This document shows, in pieces, positions 29,305 through 37,151 of a stretch of DNA of 64,000 bases (position 1 is the stretch's first letter; the number at the start of each line of letters is the position of its first letter). Origin of the DNA: Anaerolineae bacterium (GTDB lineage Bacteria > Chloroflexota > Anaerolineae > SpSt-600); contig JANXAG010000008.1 in NCBI GenBank assembly GCA_025062375.1, positions 1 through 64,000 on the forward strand. Direction: 5' to 3'. The notes beneath the pieces were generated by a model that saw only the letters and a list, made by a program, of their open reading frames with translations, was not told where the DNA came from and ran no database searches. The translations under genes were made by a program, and so were the position numbers.

Positions 29305-30006
29305 CTACATCGGGAAAAGTATACGACCGCAGTGAGGACACATAACTAGCTTGCTTCCAGAGCGTGCCTCCTGCGCCACCACTGTCGGGATGGTTATCCC
29401 ACATCCCTGGCATGTAAGGCCTTTGAGCTGGACTACAACCCTTGGCCCTTTACGGTTGCGGAGCTGTTCATATAAACGCAAATCTTCAGGAGGAATTGTT
29501 AGAAGGATAGTTTCTCGCTCCCGATGGAGCCTTTCCAGAGCTTTTTCCAACCTGGCTTTTTCCTGACGCAGGAGTTCGCTCTCTCTGTGCCAGGCTTCTT
29601 CCATCTCTTTGAGTTTTCTCTCTAAATCTTTCAGCTCCTCGTTTTCTCTCTCCAACTCTTCCATCAGTTCCAGATACCGCTCTTCCATCCGGGAGTAAGT
29701 TCCCTCCATTGCCTGAACTTCCTTTTCCAGGTTCATAAGCTCCTTGGGGCTGCGGACCTGCCCGCTGTAAAGTTTTTTCTTAGCCTCTTTGAGCTTTTCC
29801 TCCAGCCCTCTCAAGCTCAGCTCTATATCCCTGAGGGTTATCCTGTTTTCCTCGCAGCGCGCTTTGAGGCTTTCCAGCTTAGCTCTGTGGGCTTTCAGGG
29901 CCAGGTCTTCCTCCAGCTTTTTGTTTATCGCTGCTATCTGCATCCCCTTTTCAGCTATTTCAGCCTCAACGCTCTGAAGCTGAAAGAGAAGGGTAACCCT
30001 GTTCAT
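29305..30006 (-). CDS. COG1579 coiled-coil protein with C4 zinc ribbon
   Basis: A 233-residue protein. A long coiled coil of about 170 residues (Glu/Lys/Leu heptads) is followed by a zinc ribbon with CxxC pairs (TCQGCG and MCPHCG) near the C-terminus, the standard layout of the COG1579 family. Its function is poorly known; links to nucleic-acid binding or envelope assembly have been proposed. The frame is open to 30054, but ATG 30006 follows GAGGTGAAG and begins MNRVTLLFQLQ, matching the family start. It heads the two methyltransferase genes. Confidence 0.85.
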   Translation of the reverse strand: MNRVTLLFQLQSVEAEIAEKGMQIAAINKKLEEDLALKAHRAKLESLKARCEENRITLRDIELSLRGLEEKLKEAKKKLYSGQVRSPKELMNLEKEVQAMEGTYSRMEERYLELMEELERENEELKDLERKLKEMEEAWHRESELLRQEKARLEKALERLHRERETILLTIPPEDLRLYEQLRNRKGPRVVVQLKGLTCQGCGITIPTVVAQEARSGSKLVMCPHCGRILFPM

Positions 30007-30034
30007 AACTTCACCCCCTCTTTTAAAAGAAGAA

Positions 30035-30060
30035 GGCCTGATGCCTCCAAGCACCAGGCC
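30035..30060 (-). promoter_or_regulatory. Leader hairpin with pyrimidine tail (possible attenuator)
   Basis: In the minus-strand RNA, GGCCTGGTGC pairs with GCATCAGGCC (one G-U) around a 6-base loop and is followed by TTCTTCTTTT, 29 bases before the ATG at 30006. It looks like an intrinsic terminator placed inside the leader, so it may attenuate the COG1579 operon. Confidence 0.45.
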
Positions 30061-30129
30061 CCTGTTCTTGACTTTTTGCCCCTGCTTCTAAATGCTTCGC
30101 TTCCATTTCCTTCTTCCCATTTTTTGAGG

Positions 30130-30158
30130 ATTATACCATGTTTTGCTCAAACTGAAAA
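30130..30158 (-). promoter_or_regulatory. Promoter for the COG1579 operon
   Basis: Minus strand perfect TATAAT (30130-30135), 17-bp spacer, weak -35 TTTTCA (30153-30158). The predicted leader of about 117 bases includes the hairpin at 30035-30060. The stretch 30159-30284 downstream of selA shows no tRNA-Sec or other element I can recognise. Confidence 0.5.
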
Positions 30159-30284
30159 GCTCAAAGGGCCTGAATAGTCACCGCAGACTGCTCTGGCCAA
30201 AAGCCCGGATTTCACCGTTGATAAATTTTGGCGACTATTTTGAACGCTTCGGAAAACGGAGCCTTGAGATTCCGACTTCACTCC

Positions 30285-31652
30285 TTAAGGGACGAGAGCT
30301 GTTCTAATTCCCCGCAGTAGTATTTCTTCCTCCTCCGGAAGAACCGTGCGGGGGTCAAAGAGAACCAGGTCCTCCTCTATCCGCACAATTATGGGAGGTT
30401 TATAGCTCCGTAGAGCACGAGCTGCGGCGGCTGGTGAGGGTACCCGCAGGGCCAGAAGCCAGGTGGGAAGAGTATCACCGGGCAAGCTCCCTCCCCCAAT
30501 CGCTGACTGACCCTCTATGACCTCAGCCCTGAAACCAAATTCCCGCAGTCGCCTGGCCCAGCGTTGCGCCCTCCGTTTAAGTCCCGCCAGGTCTGCCGAT
30601 ATCATGCGCCAGACAGGAACCTTCTGCTCAGCCTCCCCTTTGAGGTAATGGAGAAGGGTGGCTTGAAGACCTGCGAGGGTTATTTTGTCAACCCTCAGAG
30701 CCCTGGTAAGGGGAAATTTCTTGAGGCGTTCAATTATTTCCTTTCGTCCTACGATTATTCCAGCTTGAGGGCCACCTAAGAGTTTATCCCCGCTGAAGCA
30801 AACCACATCAGCTCCGGCCGCTACGCTTTCCTGAACCATGGGCTCGTGGGTTAAACCGTAGCGAGAGGTGTCCAACAGCGCCCCACTTCCGAGATCATCC
30901 ATAAGCCAGAGCCCACGGCGGTGGGCCAGATCGGCCAGCTCGCTCAGAGGGACGTCATGGATAAAGCCGGTGATGCGGAAATTGGAGCGATGCGCCCTGA
31001 GAATAAGGGCGGTGTTTTCGGTTATGGCTTCCTCATAGTCCCGAAGGTATGTGCGGTTGGTGGTGCCTACTTCTATAAGAATTGCTCCACTCTGACGCAT
31101 AACATCAGGGATGCGGAAGCCACCCCCAATTTCCACCAGCTGGCTCCGGGATATTATAACCTCTCTGCCTCTGGCCAGAGCCGAAAGGACAAGCAGCACT
31201 GCTCCAGCGTTGTTGTTCACCACAAGAGCAGCTTCTGCTCCCGTTAGACGCGTAAGCAGGTTTTCAGCGTGAACGTAACGAGAGCCACGGCGTCCCTCTT
31301 CAAGGTCAAATTCCAGATTGCAATACCCCCGAGCCACTGCTTCCATAGCAGCTCTGGCTTCAACGCTTAACGGCGCTCGCCCCAGGTTGGTGTGAATGAT
31401 AACACCGGTGGCATTAATAAGGGGGTAGAGGGAGGGGGAGATGGTTTTCAGAAAGATGTTCTTCGCCTCGCCGGCTATTTCTTCAGAGGGAGGGCACTTC
31501 TCCCCGGCGAGAATCCGCCTGCGAGCTCTATCTACCGCTTCCCTGGCTGCTTCTACCACCAGCTCCCGACTGTATTCTTCAATAAGGGGGGAAAGAAGTT
31601 CGCTCCTTAAAAGTTCATCCACACTTGGGAGCCTTCGTAGTTCCTCGTTCAT
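30285..31652 (-). CDS. selA: L-seryl-tRNA(Sec) selenium transferase
   Basis: A 455-residue PLP enzyme converting seryl-tRNA(Sec) to selenocysteyl-tRNA(Sec) with selenophosphate. Family blocks: INATGVIIHTNLGRAPLS, LVVNNNAGAVLL, EVGTTNRTYLRDYE, and the PLP-lysine K290 in FSGDKLLGGPQAG. Its length is typical. It overlaps the aldolase gene upstream by ATGA and is the last gene of a long operon. Its presence implies selenoprotein synthesis in this organism; selB, selD and tRNA-Sec are not in the window. A candidate selenoprotein is at 51499-52143. Confidence 0.93.
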   Translation of the reverse strand: MNEELRRLPSVDELLRSELLSPLIEEYSRELVVEAAREAVDRARRRILAGEKCPPSEEIAGEAKNIFLKTISPSLYPLINATGVIIHTNLGRAPLSVEARAAMEAVARGYCNLEFDLEEGRRGSRYVHAENLLTRLTGAEAALVVNNNAGAVLLVLSALARGREVIISRSQLVEIGGGFRIPDVMRQSGAILIEVGTTNRTYLRDYEEAITENTALILRAHRSNFRITGFIHDVPLSELADLAHRRGLWLMDDLGSGALLDTSRYGLTHEPMVQESVAAGADVVCFSGDKLLGGPQAGIIVGRKEIIERLKKFPLTRALRVDKITLAGLQATLLHYLKGEAEQKVPVWRMISADLAGLKRRAQRWARRLREFGFRAEVIEGQSAIGGGSLPGDTLPTWLLALRVPSPAAAARALRSYKPPIIVRIEEDLVLFDPRTVLPEEEEILLRGIRTALVP

Positions 31653-32413
31653 GGTCTTACACCCTTAACCTTCTCCCAGTCCTCCATGAATCGCTTTATG
31701 CCAACATCAGTGAAATGGTGCTGGATGGCTCTCATAAGGACATCGTAGGGAACAGTGGCGATATCGGCTCCGGCCAGAGCCGCCTCAGTAATGTGGCGAG
31801 GATGCCGTATGGAAGCAGCGATTATGGATGTTTCAAACCCGTACCTTTCAAAGATTTCCGCCAGTTCTGAAACTACTATCATTCCCTCATGGCCGGCATC
31901 ATCAAGTCTTCCAATGAAAGGTGAGACATAGGAAGCACCGGCTATGGCTGCCAAGAGTCCCTGATTGGCCGAAAAGACCAGGGTTGCGTTGGTGCGTATC
32001 CCCCAGGTCATTATTATATTCCTCGCTTCCTCCAGGGGTGTATAGCACTTCCCCAGCCATGGGCACCCAGAGCATACCTTTCCCGCGATAGACTCCAGAT
32101 CTTTTTCTTCCAGCGAGGCCAACTGGCTTATCGCTTTAAGGCCTTCCTCACATACCGGAATTTTAACGGCGACGTAAGGTGACCAGCAGGCTATTTCCTT
32201 TGCCTGCTCTACCATCTCTTCAGCTTTCAAAGAGGTGACTTCGGCGCTAATATGGCCCTGGACTATGTAGCATATTTCCTGCACCACGGCTTTGTAGTCA
32301 GCAGTTCCGGCTCGCATCATTAGAGTTGGGTTTGTGGTGACACCGGTTATTATCCCCAGTTCTGCAGCGTGGCGGATTTCATCTATTTTGGCCGTGTCAA
32401 GGAAGATCTCCAT
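31649..32413 (-). CDS. Fructose-6-phosphate aldolase/transaldolase-like protein with Cys insert
   Basis: A 254-residue TalC/FSA-type aldolase. The start is MEIFLDTAKIDEI, the block GVTTNPTL is present, and the Schiff-base Lys is K84 (YVAVKIP). Later come TNATLVFSANQ and ASYVSPFIGRLDD. It is about 35 residues longer than typical FSA. The extra segment (about 104-135) contains C114, C117 and C123 in a CxxC-x5-C arrangement that could bind metal or form a disulfide. It overlaps selA by four bases. Confidence 0.85.
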   Translation of the reverse strand: MEIFLDTAKIDEIRHAAELGIITGVTTNPTLMMRAGTADYKAVVQEICYIVQGHISAEVTSLKAEEMVEQAKEIACWSPYVAVKIPVCEEGLKAISQLASLEEKDLESIAGKVCSGCPWLGKCYTPLEEARNIIMTWGIRTNATLVFSANQGLLAAIAGASYVSPFIGRLDDAGHEGMIVVSELAEIFERYGFETSIIAASIRHPRHITEAALAGADIATVPYDVLMRAIQHHFTDVGIKRFMEDWEKVKGVRP

Positions 32414-32443
32414 TTTTCCCTCCCCCCAGAGATTTAAGCAAAA

Positions 32444-33319
32444 TCACAAAAGCCCTGCATAGCGGTAATAGACTATAGTCCACAGTATAACCACCCCCAC
32501 CACTGCCAGAAGGGCTATGGCCCCAAGAAAAAGAGCTACCCAGTCAAAAACTTCCTCTTCTTCCACAGCTTTAAGCTCTTTTTCCTCCTTGATTAACCTG
32601 AGCTCCTCCGAGAGGAGCATTTTGACCTGATGGGCATTTCGGTAACGGCCGTGGGGTTCGGGAGAAAGGCATATTCTTATAATCTCCTCCAGCCTCGGGG
32701 AACCAAACGCAATCCTTTCGGCCGCAGGGTAGGGACCTGCAACCATCTTCTGCAGCAGAAGGCCTATGGAATAAACGTCAGCGCCCGGAGTTAGCGGCCT
32801 CCCCACGTGCATCTCCGGTGCTATCCATAGAGGATCAAGCCATATCCTGTAAGGTAAACCTAACTGATAAATGGCTTGGGTTAAGCCTATCCCCAGTATC
32901 TTGACCCCTCCCTCTCGCGTAAGAAGGATATCATCGGGAGAAAGGCCACCGGTAACCTGTCCAGCTTTGTGAAGCTCTGCAAGGCCCTCGCTTATTTTTA
33001 CACTTAATTCTAAGGCCTCCGTTAGAGTTAATTTCCCCTTTGAAGCCAGGACCTCGGACAGGAAAAAGCCTTCATCGTATTCGTAAAGAACTCGGAAGTC
33101 CTCCGTTCCCTGGATCCCATAAAACCGGGCGATGGACGGGGAATATATCCCCTGGAAAGGAGCAAGGCTCCTGGCCAGGCTTGCCCTCACCTCCGGATCG
33201 GCAGAGAGGGCAGGGCGAAGGCGAAAGCAGTAAAACTTCCTGCCTGAAGAGTCCTGAGCTATCCATAAAGTGAAGGCCCTAAGTTCTTTCCTTATGGAAA
33301 GGAGCCGGAGGTTTTCCAT
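32444..33319 (-). CDS. Membrane-anchored pseudokinase (protein kinase-like fold)
   Basis: A 291-residue protein with a Ser/Thr kinase-like fold (residues 1-245) and a C-terminal membrane helix (about 262-284) ending in a short tail. The catalytic elements are degenerate. The HRDLKPEN region reads TGGLSPDD (123-130), and DFG is replaced by LGIG (142-145). No clear VAIK lysine is seen (YCFRLRP). The APE-like motif is kept (IAPEMHVG) and so is ADVYSIGLLL. It is therefore predicted to bind rather than phosphorylate. It sits seven bases after fabF in a metabolic operon. Confidence 0.75.
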   Translation of the reverse strand: MENLRLLSIRKELRAFTLWIAQDSSGRKFYCFRLRPALSADPEVRASLARSLAPFQGIYSPSIARFYGIQGTEDFRVLYEYDEGFFLSEVLASKGKLTLTEALELSVKISEGLAELHKAGQVTGGLSPDDILLTREGGVKILGIGLTQAIYQLGLPYRIWLDPLWIAPEMHVGRPLTPGADVYSIGLLLQKMVAGPYPAAERIAFGSPRLEEIIRICLSPEPHGRYRNAHQVKMLLSEELRLIKEEKELKAVEEEEVFDWVALFLGAIALLAVVGVVILWTIVYYRYAGLL

Positions 33320-33326
33320 GGGATTT

Positions 33327-34559
33327 TTACTGATATTTGCCGAAAATTACCGCTACGTTCTGACCACCGAAGCCGAAAGCGTTAACCATAGCTTTTCTTA
33401 CTTCCATTTTCCTGGCCACGTTGGGGACATAATCCAGATCGCACTCGGGGTCCGGCTCTTCCAGGTTTATGGTAGGAGGGACCACGCCATCCCTTATGGA
33501 TAAAACTGCAGCTAAGGAGGAAATGGCTCCAGCCGCCCCTAAAAGGTGCCCCACCATTGATTTAGTGGCAGTTATAGCCAGACGATAAGCGTGCTCGCCA
33601 AATACCCTTTTGATGGCTTTGGTTTCGGAAACATCGTTAAGGGGTGTGCCGGTTCCGTGAGCAAAGATAACATCTATGTCTTCAGGTTTTAGTCCAGTGA
33701 ACTCAAGGGCGAGCTTCATAGCTCTGGCCGCCCCATCGCCTTCAGGATCAGGAGCCGTTATGTGGTAAGCTTCACCTGTAAGAGCTCCCCCAAGGAACTC
33801 GGCGTAGATTTTAGCACCCCTTTTCAAAGCGTGCTCCTCACTTTCCAGAATCATCACGGCAGCTCCCTCACCATATACCATCCCACAGCGGTTTTTGTCA
33901 AAGGGTCTGCAGGCTCTGACAGGGTTGTCGGAATCAGCCAGAGCTCCCATCCTTTCAAAGGCAGCAAGAGCGAGAGGCACATTGGTTGACTCAGTCCCTC
34001 CAGCAATAACTACATCGGCTTCACCCCTTTGGATAAAATGCATTGCTTCCACAAAAGCATAGTTGCCACTGGCGCAGGCCAAAGCGCTGGTGAGGACAGG
34101 GCCTTTGGCTCCGGTAACGAGGGAAACAAGGCAAGATGGAGCGTTGGGCATTATTATGGGCACGAAAAGGGGATTAACAGAGCGGGGGCCTTTCTCAATG
34201 AACTTTACTCCTTCGGTAAAAACCTCAGCCACTCCCCCTGCTCCGGTATTTATCACAACCCCCACCCTTTCGGCGTTTTCTGGGGTTATATCGTATCGGG
34301 CGTCCCTCAGAGCCTGGATAGCGGCAGCGACGGCGAATTGTGAACTGCGGCTGGAACGCTTTATTGTCTTATAGTCCATATAATCTTCTGGGCGGAAATC
34401 CTTGACCTCGGCTCCAAATTTAACCTTGAGGCCTGTAGTATCAAAGGTTTTTATAAAATCAACGCCGGAGACACCGGCAACGAGGTTTTTCCAGAAGGTT
34501 TCCACATCATTACCAATAGGAGTTACGGCCCCAAGGCCTGTAATGACCACGCGGCGCAT
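33327..34559 (-). CDS. fabF: Beta-ketoacyl-ACP synthase II
   Basis: A 410-residue condensing enzyme of fatty acid elongation. The triad is C162 (ALACASGN), His in FAHGTGTPLND and His in GHLLGAAGA. The N-terminal block is RRVVITGLGAVTPIG, and the family end is VNAFGFGGQNV. Its length is standard. It lies within the ten-gene operon between the NusG paralogue and the pseudokinase; no other fab genes are adjacent. Confidence 0.93.
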   Translation of the reverse strand: MRRVVITGLGAVTPIGNDVETFWKNLVAGVSGVDFIKTFDTTGLKVKFGAEVKDFRPEDYMDYKTIKRSSRSSQFAVAAAIQALRDARYDITPENAERVGVVINTGAGGVAEVFTEGVKFIEKGPRSVNPLFVPIIMPNAPSCLVSLVTGAKGPVLTSALACASGNYAFVEAMHFIQRGEADVVIAGGTESTNVPLALAAFERMGALADSDNPVRACRPFDKNRCGMVYGEGAAVMILESEEHALKRGAKIYAEFLGGALTGEAYHITAPDPEGDGAARAMKLALEFTGLKPEDIDVIFAHGTGTPLNDVSETKAIKRVFGEHAYRLAITATKSMVGHLLGAAGAISSLAAVLSIRDGVVPPTINLEEPDPECDLDYVPNVARKMEVRKAMVNAFGFGGQNVAVIFGKYQ

Positions 34560-34609
34560 AAAATACCTCCTTCATCCGGGGGCTTGAGGTACCCCCATTT
34601 TAAAGGAAT

Positions 34610-35101
34610 TTAACGCACTCTCTCCACCCAATCGCCTGGAATCTCGCAACGGCGGAGGGTGCCCAAAAATTCCAGCAAAATTCGGACCCGTTTGGAGGCA
34701 GGGAGAGGAGTCTCAAATACGGCTTCCAGCCCCTTCAGAGGCCCTTTCACTATCCGCACTCTCTCCCCAGGCATTATCCCTCCATAGCCCTTTTCCTTTA
34801 TTTCCTGAATTCGGATTTTAATGTACTCTATAACCTCTTCCGGCACCACGGTCCAGTGGCCGTCAAAACCGACCACCCTTTTAAGTCCTGGGGTCCACTG
34901 GAGAACTGAGGGCCCCATCCTTTCAACGTCTAAGCGAGCAAAAAGGTAGCAAGGGAAGAAAGGCTCTTCTTTTTCACGGCGCAGGCGGGCTCTCCAGACC
35001 CGGATAGTGGGGAGAAAAACCTCCACCCCTTTCCCTTCAAGGATTTCCGCCACCTGGAACTCCTTGAAGGGCTTAGTGTATAGAGCATACCAGCAAAGCA
35101 A
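34610..35101 (-). CDS. NusG paralogue (RfaH/LoaP-like specialised elongation factor)
   Basis: A 163-residue protein with an NGN domain (WYALYTKPFKEFQVAEIL ... FLPTIRVWRAR ... PFFPCYLFARLD) and a C-terminal KOW segment (PGERVRIVKGPLKGLEAVF). It resembles the operon-specific NusG paralogues more than housekeeping NusG: it lacks the secE/rplK neighbourhood and sits inside a long metabolic operon. It starts at TTG 35101 with GGGAGG seven bases upstream. It may promote readthrough of its own 11-kb operon; this is inference. Confidence 0.82.
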   Translation of the reverse strand: MLCWYALYTKPFKEFQVAEILEGKGVEVFLPTIRVWRARLRREKEEPFFPCYLFARLDVERMGPSVLQWTPGLKRVVGFDGHWTVVPEEVIEYIKIRIQEIKEKGYGGIMPGERVRIVKGPLKGLEAVFETPLPASKRVRILLEFLGTLRRCEIPGDWVERVR

Positions 35102-35140
35102 CGATTAACCTCCCCCTTGGCTGGGAAGCCGGCCGAACTT

Positions 35141-36412
35141 TTAAGCGACTTTCTCCAAATAGGGGAAAGAAGCACCACCCACGGGAAGTACCAGAACATC
35201 GGCTCTGATGTACCTGTCCTTCAGAGTAGTCAGAGCTTCTTCAATTCCAGGAAACCATCCCATTTCCATATCGGCCAGCTGCTGTGGAGTTAAACCCCCT
35301 GTTACCAGATAGAGATTTTTGGTCTGAAGGAGCCGGCGGAGCCTTGAAGCCATAGGACCGCCCGTGGGAGAAGCTTTGCCTTCGGCAATCCAGTCCACCA
35401 CTTGCTCAGGAGTGGGCTTCTGGCTCAGGGTTTCATACATCAAAGGGCCGGCTCCATCTTTGCAAGCCGAAAGAACCAGGATCGTTCCTCCGGGCTTTGT
35501 GACCAGATCCGCCAGAAGGATGGCTTTGCCCGATTGGATAAGGTCTATTTCCAAAGGATAACTGGAAGTGATGGTAATATCGGCCTGGGATGGTACGGGA
35601 ACACCGTAAACTTTGAGGAACCCCTCAATGGCTGCTTTCTGGGCCTCAGCTACATCCCCCGCATAGAGGCGATGTATCTCCTGCTCAGTATTAAGGAGCA
35701 CATCTATCTTCATGTTAAGCCCGGCGATGCGGGCTGTCTCCAGCATGTCTTCCCAGATAACATTACCTTCCCTCTGGCCCTGCACCGTGCCTTCATGCCG
35801 GATAAGGACGTGATTGCGCCTGATGGTTTCCCTCCCGCTTATACCCGGTAGAATTATCTTAGGCCCGCCGCTATAGCCGGCAAAGTAATGGGGGTTAATG
35901 GTTCCAACCCCTAACTTGAGGGCAGCCTCAGCAAAAGACTTGTTGATCCAGCACGGCGTGCCGCGGCTCGTGGTCCCCATGAAAACCAAGCCGTTGGGAT
36001 CGTCGGGATCATGCAGTGAGACCTTAACCCTCTTCAGAATTTCCTCTCCCAGCTTTTCCCGAAGCTCCTCTTCCTTGATTTTGCGGTGGGTACCCAGGGC
36101 CACGATTATTTCTACCTGGTCATCCGATACTCCAAGTTCATTGAGGTGTTCAAGCAGTGGAAGGATTATAAGGCCGGTTCGCGTTGGCCTGGTCTGATCC
36201 TCACTGAGAATCACCACTTTGCCTTTCCCAAGCCCCTTAACCATTTCCGATAAGGGCGGACAACCAATGGGGTTCTCCACTGATTTCACCACTTCGGAAG
36301 CCAGGTTTTCAAGAGGTGGGGCTTCCCGGGGCTCGCTCATTGCTAAAAGGTTCCACCCTTCAGGAAGCTCATATTCCAGACGTTTGCCTTCGTAATAGCT
36401 ATAAACCTGCAT
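35141..36412 (-). CDS. LarA-like nickel-pincer racemase family protein (DUF2088)
   Basis: A 423-residue member of the lactate racemase family, whose enzymes use a nickel-pincer nucleotide bound to a lysine. The residues known from LarA are in place: R75 (DQTRPTR), H109 (ALGTHRK), H175 (NPHYFAGYSGG), K185 (GGPKIILPG) and H201 (RRNHV). The protein is therefore probably catalytically competent. Its substrate may be another 2-hydroxyacid, since the family is diverse. No larBCE cofactor genes are in the window. Confidence 0.82.
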   Translation of the reverse strand: MQVYSYYEGKRLEYELPEGWNLLAMSEPREAPPLENLASEVVKSVENPIGCPPLSEMVKGLGKGKVVILSEDQTRPTRTGLIILPLLEHLNELGVSDDQVEIIVALGTHRKIKEEELREKLGEEILKRVKVSLHDPDDPNGLVFMGTTSRGTPCWINKSFAEAALKLGVGTINPHYFAGYSGGPKIILPGISGRETIRRNHVLIRHEGTVQGQREGNVIWEDMLETARIAGLNMKIDVLLNTEQEIHRLYAGDVAEAQKAAIEGFLKVYGVPVPSQADITITSSYPLEIDLIQSGKAILLADLVTKPGGTILVLSACKDGAGPLMYETLSQKPTPEQVVDWIAEGKASPTGGPMASRLRRLLQTKNLYLVTGGLTPQQLADMEMGWFPGIEEALTTLKDRYIRADVLVLPVGGASFPYLEKVA

Positions 36413-36413
36413 T

Positions 36414-37151
36414 TCAGCCTCCCACTTTGCCCGAATTTTGTTCTTCCGACCTGTTTCCCCCTTTCCTTGCGGGGCCGCTTTGTTCTTGAATTTTCAACAC
36501 CCTGACCTGGTCCGCGGTTGCGGTGATTTCCTTCACCACCCTTTCAATCTCCACCAGGTCTTTTATCACAAAATCTATGCCTTCCTGCGGTTCCCCATTC
36601 ACCAATACAGTGATTATACCAAAGGCCTTGGCCGCCACTAAATTCCTTGGGGTATCGTCTACCAGGATGCACTCCTCCCCTTTCGCCCCAACTATTTCTA
36701 GGAAGAGCCTGTAGGCTTCCGGATGAGGCTTGCAGAAAAAATTCAAATCCCTTATGTCTACAATGCGGGAAAAGTGCTCTGCAAGCCCAAGGTAATTTAA
36801 CACCTTCAAAGCGTGTTCCCGGGAAGCGTTAGTGAAAATAACTTTTTCCAGGGGAATGCGCGAGAGAACCCTACGAAGGGGCTGGTTGTTGGGAGAAAGG
36901 TAGCGCTCCAGTGGAACATCATGCACAAAGTGCAAAAAATCGTCGGGGTCTATGCCATACTCTACCATGAGACCCCGGAGGCTCGTCCCATAGTGGGCAT
37001 AGTATCTTTGCCTTATCTGGTCCACCTCTAAAGGGTCAAACCCCAGCCTCTGGACCATGTAAAGCTTTATGCGTTCGTTTATGGCTTCCATTAATCTGGT
37101 ATCGGTAGGGTACAGAGTTTCATCCAGGTCAAAGGCGATGATTTTTATCAT
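36414..37151 (-). CDS. HAD-family phosphatase, pyrimidine 5'-nucleotidase-like
   Basis: A 245-residue HAD hydrolase. Motif I is AFDLDETLYPT (residues 6-16), motif II is VIFTNAS, Lys/motif III is CKPHPEAY and motif IV is LVDDTPRNL. The helical cap places it with the SDT1-like pyrimidine 5'-nucleotidases. The last 35 residues are a polar Gly/Lys/Ser tail. The start overlaps the DMT exporter stop by four bases; LarA-like starts one base after its stop. Confidence 0.83.
   Translation of the reverse strand: MIKIIAFDLDETLYPTDTRLMEAINERIKLYMVQRLGFDPLEVDQIRQRYYAHYGTSLRGLMVEYGIDPDDFLHFVHDVPLERYLSPNNQPLRRVLSRIPLEKVIFTNASREHALKVLNYLGLAEHFSRIVDIRDLNFFCKPHPEAYRLFLEIVGAKGEECILVDDTPRNLVAAKAFGIITVLVNGEPQEGIDFVIKDLVEIERVVKEITATADQVRVLKIQEQSGPARKGGNRSEEQNSGKVGG

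Noticed and set aside
30159-30284. Region after selA considered as a possible tRNA-Sec gene
   Set aside because: I could not find the acceptor, extra-long D and variable arms or the UCA anticodon needed for tRNA-Sec.
34570-34602. GGGGG/CCCCC hairpin between the NusG paralogue and fabF
   Set aside because: The stem is short and has no T-run; the genes remain tightly packed, so a terminator call is not justified.
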